Positions 1 through 5,354 of a stretch of DNA of 6,786 nucleotides are shown here, piece by piece; the first letter of the stretch is position 1, and each line of letters starts with the position of its first letter. The position numbers and the translations under genes were made by a program. The stretch spans positions 1 through 6,786 of the forward strand of contig JANXMO010000309.1 of NCBI GenBank assembly GCA_025354615.1. The letters are read 5' to 3'. This DNA is from Burkholderiales bacterium (GTDB lineage Bacteria > Pseudomonadota > Gammaproteobacteria > Burkholderiales > Burkholderiaceae_C). The notes beneath the pieces were generated by a model, which was given only the letters and a program-made list of their open reading frames with translations, was not told where the DNA came from and ran no database searches.

Positions 1-2
1 TG

Positions 3-1307
3 GTCGGGCCGGCGCAGCTGCAAACCCGCATCTTCACCGTCGATTACCCGCAGTTCAACCGCACCGGGCGCAGCGAGTTGCGCGTGGTCAGCGGCTCGAT
101 CACCGGCAGCGGCGGCGGTGGCGGCTCGTCGGGCGGCGCCAGCAGCAGTGGCGGCTCATCGTCAACGGGCAGCGGCGGGGGCGGCTCATCGTCATCGGGC
201 GGTGGCGGGAGCGGCGCGGAATCCAGCCACGTCAGCACCTCGCAGCGCAACGACTTGTGGGCCGACATCGAAGCCACCATCAAGCTGCTGATCGGCGAGA
301 AAGAAGGCCGCAACGTCGTCGTGTCGCCGCAGACCGGCAGCATTGTGGTGCGCGCCCTGCCGAAGGAAATGCGCGCGATTGCCGACTACCTCGACGGTGC
401 GCGCCTGTCGGTGCAACGCCAGGTCATGCTCGAAGCCAAGATTGTCGAAGTGCAGTTGAGCAACAGCGAGCGCAGCGGCATCAACTGGGGCGCGTTCAAA
501 ACGGGGACCACCGCTGCAAGCGGCGGCGTCATCAACTCGGGCGCCAGCCTGGCGACTACCGGCGCGCTCAGCGGCCTGGCCAATTACCTGCCCGGCTCGG
601 CGCTGAGCGCCCCCGTGTTGGCCGGCGCCACCGGCTCGGTGCTGGGCCTGGCGTTCCAGACGCGCAACTTTGCCGCGGTGCTCGAGTTCCTCGAAACCCA
701 GGGCAGCACCCAAGTGCTGTCCAGCCCGCGCATCGCCACGCTGAACAACCAGAAGGCAGTGTTGAAGGTCGGCACCGACGACTTCTTCGTCACCAACGTG
801 TCGACCACCAGCACGCCGGTCGGCAACACCACCTCCACCACGCCCAGCATCACCGTGCAGCCGTTTTTCTCCGGCATTTCGCTCGACGTGACGCCCAACA
901 TCGATGCCCAGGGCTACATCACGCTGCACATTCACCCCGCGGTCAGCACGGTGAGCGAGCGCACCAAAGTGCTGAATCTGGGCTCGCAAGGCAGTTTCTC
1001 GCTGCCGCTGGCATCCAGCGAAATCAACGAGTCGGACGCCATCGTGCGCGCACGCGACGGCAACATCATCGCCATCGGCGGGCTGATGCGCCAGAGCAGC
1101 GTCAACACCGACTCCGGCATTCCCGGCCTGGAAGGCAGCTGGCTGCACAAAGCGCTGGGTGGCCAGGCGGCCCGCATGAGCGAAAAACGAGAGCTGGTGA
1201 TCCTGCTCAAACCCACCGTCATCGACGCCACCCGTGAAGACACCGAAGCCAACCGCGACACGCTGCAGCGGCTGCTGGACTGGACCGAGGGCGAGCGCGG
1301 CAGGTAA
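3..1307 (+). CDS. mshL: MSHA-type pilus biogenesis secretin MshL, 3' part (5' end outside window)
   Basis: This frame is open from the left edge; TTG at 78 is only an internal codon, so the true start lies upstream. The visible 434 residues begin with an 'RIFTVDYPQFNRTGRS' stretch typical of the secretin N-terminal region of MshL-type proteins. A Gly/Ser linker follows at about residues 30-70, then an N-domain ('NVVVSPQTGSIVVRA', 'LEAKIVEVQLS'). The C-terminal half is a secretin domain ('LSSPRIATLNNQKAVLKVG', 'ITLHIHPAVS', 'IIAIGGLM', 'ELVILLKPTVID'). Secretins form the multimeric outer-membrane gate through which a type IV-like pilus leaves the cell. In MSHA operons mshL is normally followed by the ATPase gene mshM on the same strand; here the next sequence is a convergent pseudogene. 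A related secretin (PilQ, GspD) is less likely because of the N-terminal block and the long Gly/Ser linker. The secretin call is firm; the MshL assignment is good but from memory of the family. Confidence 0.82.
   Translation, partial: VGPAQLQTRIFTVDYPQFNRTGRSELRVVSGSITGSGGGGGSSGGASSSGGSSSTGSGGGGSSSSGGGGSGAESSHVSTSQRNDLWADIEATIKLLIGEKEGRNVVVSPQTGSIVVRALPKEMRAIADYLDGARLSVQRQVMLEAKIVEVQLSNSERSGINWGAFKTGTTAASGGVINSGASLATTGALSGLANYLPGSALSAPVLAGATGSVLGLAFQTRNFAAVLEFLETQGSTQVLSSPRIATLNNQKAVLKVGTDDFFVTNVSTTSTPVGNTTSTTPSITVQPFFSGISLDVTPNIDAQGYITLHIHPAVSTVSERTKVLNLGSQGSFSLPLASSEINESDAIVRARDGNIIAIGGLMRQSSVNTDSGIPGLEGSWLHKALGGQAARMSEKRELVILLKPTVIDATREDTEANRDTLQRLLDWTEGERGR
91..210 (+). repeat. four imperfect 30-bp tandem units coding a Gly/Ser linker
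   Basis: Units start at 91, 121, 151 and 181, each with GCGGCTC. Units three and four share 19 of their first 20 bases; the first two are more diverged. The period is exactly 30 bp, or 10 residues, so copy number can change without breaking the reading frame. The product is a flexible Gly/Ser spacer inside the secretin N-terminal region. Confidence 0.8.
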
Positions 1308-1320
1308 AGCAGCGCTGAAG

Positions 1321-1350
1321 TTGCCTTCGCTCAGCCAAGCTGCGAGGCAA
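1321..1350. terminator. possible hairpin between convergent mshL and the ATPase pseudogene
   Basis: TTGCCT at 1321-1326 pairs with AGGCAA at 1345-1350. Inside this, CGC pairs with GCG, and AGC with GCT around a CAA loop, leaving small bulges. It lies 13 bp after the secretin stop in a 53-bp gap between converging frames, where a bidirectional terminator is expected. There is no T-tract on either side, so its role is uncertain. Confidence 0.3.
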
Positions 1351-1360
1351 TAGCCATAGG

Positions 1361-2345
1361 TCATGCATTGCCGCCCGGCGGCAGCATCCGTGCGTTGCGC
1401 TCCAACCAGATTTCTTGCACGAACGGGTCGATGAGGCCGTATAGACCATGGCCCCGGCGCATGACCACGTTGGCCGCCATCAGCTCGTTGAGAACGGACT
1501 GGACTTCGTCCGCCCGCACTTCACGCCCGATGGCTTGGCCATAAGCCGCCAGCGACACGTTCAAAAACAGCCAATGCCAACGCGCCCAGTTGCTCGACTT
1601 TCATCAACTCGACATCCGCCGCCATGGAACGGAGCGTGCCTGCGATAACCGGCAGCGTTTCGTCCGGATCGCCTCTCGGCGGCAGCAAGACGCGGAGCTC
1701 CCGCAGGGCGCGCAACAGCTCTTCCGGCTGCGCACCCAGCGTCTGGAAAGCTTTCGTGGCCACGGCAAGGCTGGGCTGCACTGACATTCCCTCTGCCTTC
1801 AATCGGTTCAGCAGGTGCGCAACGTAATCGGCATCGAGAACGGGATAAGCAATCGACGTCGCGCCAGCAAAAGCCTGGTTGCGCCGCGCCGTCAGCTCGT
1901 TGACAAGGGCGCGATGGGAACCGGTGCCAATAAAGAGAAAGTGGCCGGGTGTGTTCGGCCTGGGGTTGATGGCATCACGCGCGGCCTTCAAGGCCAGCAG
2001 CATCTGGTTCCCTTCCTCTGACGTGATCGCGTGCTGCACCTCGTCGATGATGAGCACGACGTCCGTCTTCGCTTGATCGACGACCTGCGTGAACGCCTCG
2101 GCCAGCGTCGCGCCCCCATTGGCGCCGACCGTTTTCACCTTGAAGCCGAACTTGAAGCCGGCAACAGCGGTTTCCGCATGGCGCAACTTCTTGAGACGCT
2201 CAGCCACCGCGCCCACCGGCGTTTGCAGGTCTTCCAGCGCCTTGCGAATGGCCGTGTGCACGAGCGCCGCCGGGTTGGCCTGCGTGTTGGACCACAAATC
2301 CACGTAAATCACCTATGCGCCGGTTGCCTCGAGTGCCGGCACCAG
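1361..2345 (-). pseudogene. decayed AAA-type ATPase (frameshift, nonsense codon, N-terminus lost)
   Basis: The main open piece (2312 down to 1521) carries a Walker B strand 'DVVLIIDEVQHA' about 90 residues in and a sensor-1-like 'FLFIGTGSH' at about 125-133, followed by paired arginines. This is the core of a P-loop ATPase. It leaves frame at the A5 run 1563-1567; removing one base joins it to the next piece ('NVSLAAYGQAIG' to 'GLYGLIDPFVQEIW'), a winged-helix-like C-terminus ending at 1361. Upstream, TAG at 2313-2315 interrupts what reads as 'LVPALEATGA' then 'VIYVDLW', a junction familiar from orphan AAA ATPases. No Walker A motif can be found on this strand further upstream, where the low-GC segment begins. 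It therefore appears dead, with at least three lesions. The exact family and original substrate are unknown. It is not MshM, which would lie on the plus strand. Confidence 0.75.
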
Positions 2346-2358
2346 GATGGAAAAGCGC

Positions 2359-2419
2359 TTCGCAAAGTCAGCTATGCGTTCGCGTATGACAAGCCACAAG
2401 TGCGGGCCGGCTGCATGAT
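2359..2419 (+). promoter_or_regulatory. candidate PIP box (hrp-type) with -10-like hexamer
   Basis: TTCGC at 2359-2363 is followed by exactly 15 bases and a second TTCGC at 2379-2383. This matches the plant-inducible-promoter consensus TTCGB-N15-TTCGB bound by HrpX in Xanthomonas, and also the TTCG-N16-TTCG hrpII form of Ralstonia. Thirty bases later CATGAT (2414-2419) fits the YANNNT -10 element known at N30-32 from PIP boxes. The arrangement points to the plus strand, directly into the frame that follows. The box sits at the edge of the ATPase remnant, where GC content starts to fall. The predicted transcription start is near 2425-2427. The match is direct; regulation by an HrpX/HrpB-type activator is inferred. 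Confidence 0.62.
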
Positions 2420-2427
2420 CGAAATGC

Positions 2428-2985
2428 TTGCCACCAAAGAGCCTGCCCAAATTACCGACCGGTGTACCAACGACCGGCAAAACACCCACCCTTTCAAACG
2501 TCGCAGCGTCTCAAGGCGGTGCTGACACACATGCGCAACCTGCGGCCTCGGCAACAGCCCGTGCGGCCGCCATGCCTGCGGCGCCAGAAGCGTTGCTTAC
2601 CCGGGTAAAAGGCCTGCCGCCGTTGGCATCGTCGCCTGCTTCACGAACCCACCTGCGCCGCGCACTGAAAACAGTCGCGGCTCACGTCATCGAAACCGCA
2701 GCGCACATCGGAATGGTCGGCAAATTCTTTCAACACACCGCCACCTCCTCAACTGCACCGCCGAAGAACTGGGCGTCTCTCGACAGTCCCATACAGTTGG
2801 CCATTACCGAGAAAATGGAGCTCGACAGTCTCAAGGCTTTTCGCCAACTCAATCACGCTGCGAAAGCAATGGTTGCAGAAGTGGTGCAAAGCGTTCAAAT
2901 CAACTCACCGAGCGTCTTCCATCAAGTTTTAAATGAGTTCAAGGAAGGTGGCATCTCTCATTTAAAGTGGCGGTTTCAAGGCTGA
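2428..2985 (+). CDS. unrecognised protein, candidate type III effector, 3' end altered by IS30 insertion
   Basis: I do not recognise this protein. The maximal frame is 185 residues from TTG at 2428. Neither TTG 2428 nor ATG 2572 has a clear Shine-Dalgarno sequence. A transcript starting near 2426 would make TTG 2428 doubtful; CTG 2443 or ATG 2572 (137 residues) are alternatives. The first 60 or so residues are rich in Pro, Ser, Thr and Ala, as in type III secretion signals. The rest looks helical ('MELDSLKAFRQLNHAAKAMV') with no membrane segment. GC falls from about 77% in a sampled 60-bp block of mshL to about 45% near 2900, suggesting horizontal transfer. The last residues, 'KWRFQG', are read from the IS end. 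If TTTA is the target duplication, the uninterrupted gene ended '...GGISHL' followed by TAA. The PIP-like promoter upstream is the main reason for the effector proposal; a random open frame is the alternative. Confidence 0.5.
   Translation: MPPKSLPKLPTGVPTTGKTPTLSNVAASQGGADTHAQPAASATARAAAMPAAPEALLTRVKGLPPLASSPASRTHLRRALKTVAAHVIETAAHIGMVGKFFQHTATSSTAPPKNWASLDSPIQLAITEKMELDSLKAFRQLNHAAKAMVAEVVQSVQINSPSVFHQVLNEFKEGGISHLKWRFQG
2961..2964. repeat. possible IS target-site duplication, left copy (TTTA)
   Basis: TTTA directly abuts the proposed left end of the IS and is matched by TTTA directly after its right end. A short duplication of this size fits the IS30 family. Four bases in an AT-rich spot can match by chance, and other end placements give no duplication. 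Confidence 0.4.
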
Positions 2986-2996
2986 AGTGCAACACC
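2968..2996 (+). repeat. IS30-family terminal inverted repeat, left
   Basis: This 29-base end pairs with the inverse of 4047-4075 at about 22 positions without gaps, including a perfect inner 13 bases. The TGA that ends the candidate effector frame (2983-2985) lies inside it. Confidence 0.75.
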
Positions 2997-3000
2997 GGGG

Positions 3001-4026
3001 TTATTGGATTGAGGCCGGAGCCTGATGAGAGCTGGCCAGCGTTTGAGACAAGACCTGCAACGGCGTAAGCCAGTTGTGCGTTGCACGCGGCCGGTTGTTC
3101 AAACTGTCGGCGATGCCGTCAAGATCGTCTTGACTGAAGACATTCAGGTCTGTGCCCTTGGGCAAGTACTGACACAACAGCCCGTTGGTGTTCTCGCAAG
3201 TACCACGCTGCCACGGGCTGTGCGGATCGCAGAAGTACACCGCCACCCCCGTGCGCGCCGTCAGGGCCTTGTGACGCGAGAGTTCCTTGCCCTGGTCGTA
3301 AGTCAGGCTGTGGCGCATCGGCGCGGCAATCGAGTTCAGCTTGGCAGAAAAGCCTGCCAGCGCCGAAGCGGCCGTGGCATCGGCCATCTTCGCCAGCAGC
3401 ACCAGGCGGCTGGTGCGCTCCACCAGTACGCCGACCGAGGACTGGTTGCCCGCGCCCTTGATGAAGTCCCCCTCCCAGTGGCCGGGCATCACGCGGTCCT
3501 CAATCTCGGGCGGGCGCACGTGGATGCTGACCATGTCGGGAATCTGCCCGCGCCGGTCGGTACCCCGCGTGCGCGGCAGGCGGGTGCTGCGGCCCTGGCG
3601 CAGGCAGGCCACGAGCTGGCGGCGCAACTCGCCCCGGGGCTGGGCGTAGATGGCCGTGTAGATGGTTTCGTGGGACACGTGGCGCTCGGGCTCGTTGGGA
3701 AACACGCGCTTGAGTGTGGCGGCAATCTGCTGGGGCGACCACTTCCAGTCCAGCAGCGTGAGCACCACGCCCCACACGACGCTGTTCACGTCGAGCTTGG
3801 CAGCCGGCTTGGCCGCGCAACGGCGGCGTGCGTGCAGGATCCGCGCGGAGTCGCTCGTGTAGCCCAAAGACGGGCAGCTGTTGCGCTGCAACTCACGGCT
3901 GATGGTGGAGGCCGGCCGCGAGAGCACGCGGGCCATGGCCCGCATGCTCTGGCCCAGCAGCCTCATGCTGGAGATCACGACCCGTTCCTCAGGCCGCAGC
4001 TGCGTGTACGTCGTTCTTTCCTTCAT
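3001..4026 (-). CDS. IS30-family transposase
   Basis: The protein has 341 residues, the usual length for IS30 transposases. A helix-turn-helix region near the N-terminus ('MRAMARVLSRPASTISREL', about residues 28-46) should bind the terminal repeats. The RNase H-like catalytic core follows. Its DDE triad can be placed at Asp187 in 'GHWEGDFIKG', Asp244 in 'LTYDQGKEL' and Glu278 in 'PWQRGTCENTNGLL', a 33-residue gap before the Glu as expected for this family. 'HVSHETIYTAIY' (about 116-127) is another family hallmark. The ATG at 4026 is preceded by AAGGTGG at good spacing. All catalytic residues are present and there is no frameshift, so the enzyme is probably active. The reaction is cut and joining of the IS ends, with a minicircle or joined-ends intermediate known for IS30. 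Confidence 0.95.
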   Translation of the reverse strand: MKERTTYTQLRPEERVVISSMRLLGQSMRAMARVLSRPASTISRELQRNSCPSLGYTSDSARILHARRRCAAKPAAKLDVNSVVWGVVLTLLDWKWSPQQIAATLKRVFPNEPERHVSHETIYTAIYAQPRGELRRQLVACLRQGRSTRLPRTRGTDRRGQIPDMVSIHVRPPEIEDRVMPGHWEGDFIKGAGNQSSVGVLVERTSRLVLLAKMADATAASALAGFSAKLNSIAAPMRHSLTYDQGKELSRHKALTARTGVAVYFCDPHSPWQRGTCENTNGLLCQYLPKGTDLNVFSQDDLDGIADSLNNRPRATHNWLTPLQVLSQTLASSHQAPASIQ

Positions 4027-4046
4027 GGCACCACCTTACAGGCTGT

Positions 4047-4075
4047 GGTGTTGCACTTCGGATTTGAGGCCACCC
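4047..4075 (-). repeat. IS30-family terminal inverted repeat, right
   Basis: Read on the minus strand, this end finishes with the same 13-base core (GAAGTGCAACACC) as the left end. It lies just upstream of the transposase ribosome binding site, so the transposase promoter probably overlaps it. Confidence 0.75.
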
Positions 4076-4079
4076 TTTA
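4076..4079. repeat. possible IS target-site duplication, right copy (TTTA)
   Basis: TTTA follows the last base of the right terminal repeat and matches 2961-2964. Removing the IS and one copy gives CAT-TTA-TAA in the effector frame, which is an in-frame stop. Confidence 0.4.
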
Positions 4080-4093
4080 TAAACACAGTAAGA

Positions 4094-4139
4094 CTAGTGC
4101 AGTGTTTCACGCTGATCGGCACTCGAAACACTGCAGTAG
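4094..4139. repeat. long inverted repeat, possible bidirectional terminator
   Basis: The arms 4094-4108 and 4125-4139 are inverted copies matching at 14 of 15 positions (core TGCAGTGTTTC / GAAACACTGCA), with a 16-base spacer. The repeat lies 58 bp after the stop of the minus-strand dehydrogenase gene. In the pre-insertion arrangement it would be about 11 bp after the stop of the effector candidate, which is where a shared terminator for two converging genes would sit. There is no clean T-tract, so a protein-binding site or a remnant of another element is also possible. The rest of 4080-4197 is noncoding and of lower GC than the flanking genes. Confidence 0.6.
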
Positions 4140-4197
4140 CGCGCCTTGCCTTCAGCGATGTTTGACACGATCGGATATTGGGAACCAGTGTGTGCTG

Positions 4198-4890
4198 CTA
4201 CCAGCCAATCGCCGAACCGTCATGGTTCAGGAAGCGCCCGTTATCGGCCGGCGTCAAGCCGGCGATGACGCGGCGCAGGTCGGCCACGCTGCGTTCAGGG
4301 CTGAGCGTGGCGCCGTCGCCGCCCATGTCGGTGCGCACCCAGCCGGGGTGGACGCTGACGCATACGGCGCGGCCTTGCAGGGCGATGGACAGGTCTTTCA
4401 GCACAGAGTTGACCGCGGCTTTGGAGGCCCGGTACAGCCAGCCGCCGCAGGAGGTGCGCTCGCCGATCGAGCCCATGCGCGATGACAGCACGGCCAGCCG
4501 CGCGCCGGGCGCCAGCCGGTCGGCCAGCAATGGCAGCACGCGCATCGGGCCCAGTACGTTGGCGTGCAGCACGGCGTCGAATTCACTGGCGGCTGGTGCT
4601 TCCAGGCCGCTGGTGCGCGGGCCGTAGACGCCGGCGACGAACACGGCCACGTCAAAGGCCGCGTTCGCGGGCGGCAACTGGGTTGCGAAACGCGCCACGC
4701 TGGCGGCACAGGTCACGTCCAACTCGATCGCGTGGGCGCCGAGCGCTTGCAGGGCGGCCAGCGCGGCTGCGTCACGCGCGGTGGCGGTGACATGGGCTCC
4801 GGCGTCCTGGTACTGGCGCACGAATTCAAGGCCGATGCCGCGCGAGGCGCCGATGACCAGCACGCGCCCGCCAGTGCTGTTGCTGCTCAT
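4198..4890 (-). CDS. short-chain dehydrogenase/reductase (SDR) family oxidoreductase
   Basis: A 230-residue cytosolic SDR of classical size. The nucleotide-binding glycine motif is 'GASRGIG' (residues 14-20), with 'LDVT' at 57-60 contacting the adenine. The usual NAG motif is replaced by 'VAG' (85-87). A structural Asn is present at 111, the catalytic Ser at 136/137 and the catalytic pair Tyr153/Lys157 in 'YRASK', followed by 'HPGWVRTDMGG' (181-191). The 'ATARD' stretch after the second strand suggests NADP(H), as an inference. ATG at 4890 is chosen because AAGGAG lies eight bases upstream and because it overlaps the preceding stop as ATGA, implying translational coupling with the MaoC-like gene. 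The substrate cannot be read from sequence; the neighbours suggest a hydroxyacyl or ketoacyl compound. It is the last gene of the operon. Confidence 0.92.
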   Translation of the reverse strand: MSSNSTGGRVLVIGASRGIGLEFVRQYQDAGAHVTATARDAAALAALQALGAHAIELDVTCAASVARFATQLPPANAAFDVAVFVAGVYGPRTSGLEAPAASEFDAVLHANVLGPMRVLPLLADRLAPGARLAVLSSRMGSIGERTSCGGWLYRASKAAVNSVLKDLSIALQGRAVCVSVHPGWVRTDMGGDGATLSPERSVADLRRVIAGLTPADNGRFLNHDGSAIGW

Positions 4891-5354
4891 CGACCCGACT
4901 CCTTTACCAAAATCGTGCCGCGGCCGATGACCGCCGGATGGCCGACGCCCACGGTGGCGCTGCCATCCAGCTGCGCCAGCACACCGTTGAGCCGCGTTTT
5001 CCATTCGACGCTGGCGACGCGCCATTGCAGCCGCAGCTCCTGGTCGGCGAAGACCGGCGCCTTGAAGGCGAAGTTCATGTTGAGGCACAGCATTTCACGC
5101 TGCACGCCGTCGCTGTTGCGCGAAAAGTGGGTGGCGAGCAGGCCCATCAAAATCGCGCTGGTGTGCTGGCCGCTGGCGATGATTTCGCCAAAGCGCGCCC
5201 GTTGCGCGGCTTGGGTATCGCTGTGCAACGGGTTTTCATCGTGGCTCAAGCGGGCGAACTCGATGATGTCGGCCCGGCTGTAGCGCACCTGCTGAACGAT
5301 TTTTTCGTCAGCTGCCACCAGCCGGTGAGGGTCGGGTTTGTTGTCGTTGCTCAT
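4887..5354 (-). CDS. MaoC-like hot-dog-fold dehydratase/enoyl-CoA hydratase
   Basis: A 155-residue single hot-dog-domain protein. The hydratase-2 signature reads 'FARLSHDENPLHSDTQAA' (residues 33-50), with the catalytic Asp39 and His44 and the supporting Asn41 in place. The residue before Asp is His (38) rather than the usual Gly. Members of this family hydrate trans-2-enoyl-CoA to (R)-3-hydroxyacyl-CoA, or act as dehydratases. The ATG at 5354 overlaps the aceK stop (TGATG) and the stop overlaps the SDR start (ATGA), so all three genes should be co-translated. A hydratase followed by an SDR is a plausible hydration/oxidation pair acting on acyl-CoA, but the substrate is unknown. A thioesterase is less likely given the intact hydratase motif. 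Confidence 0.88.
   Translation of the reverse strand: MSNDNKPDPHRLVAADEKIVQQVRYSRADIIEFARLSHDENPLHSDTQAAQRARFGEIIASGQHTSAILMGLLATHFSRNSDGVQREMLCLNMNFAFKAPVFADQELRLQWRVASVEWKTRLNGVLAQLDGSATVGVGHPAVIGRGTILVKESGR

Larger units (their letters stand above)
2965..4075 (-). mobile_element. IS30-family insertion sequence, apparently complete (about 1.1 kb)
   Basis: One intact IS30-type transposase gene fills the element, flanked by inverted repeats sharing a perfect 13-bp core, GAAGTGCAACACC. The core is at 2984-2996 and, inverted, at 4047-4059. Outside the core the similarity continues (about 22 of 29 positions), and both ends carry GTGGC near the tip. The boundaries were set from TTTA copies at 2961-2964 and 4076-4079; the ends could differ by a few bases. 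At about 1.1 kb the size is normal for the family. The element lies at the 3' end of the candidate effector frame, with its transposase transcribed against it. The intact gene suggests a recent insertion. Confidence 0.85.

Noticed and set aside
192..1364. Long minus-strand open frame opposite the secretin
   Set aside because: It is an antisense shadow of GC-rich mshL codons, with a low-complexity Ala/Arg/Gly/His product and no family resemblance.
2461..2484. 'GVPTTGKT', a Walker A-like string in the plus-strand candidate effector frame
   Set aside because: It lies in a Pro/Thr-rich, probably disordered N-terminus, lacks the flanking beta-strand and helix pattern, and has no matching Walker B on that strand. 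The nearby ATPase remnant is on the other strand.
2031..2525. Plus-strand frame containing ATG 2424 ('MLATKEPAQITD...')
   Set aside because: Most of it is antisense to the ATPase remnant and it stops at 2525. ATG 2424 would serve the effector candidate only with a frameshift, for which there is no evidence.
3025..4485. Long plus-strand open frame across the IS and into the SDR gene
   Set aside because: It is antisense to the transposase and SDR genes, crosses the IS boundary and has no recognisable domain.
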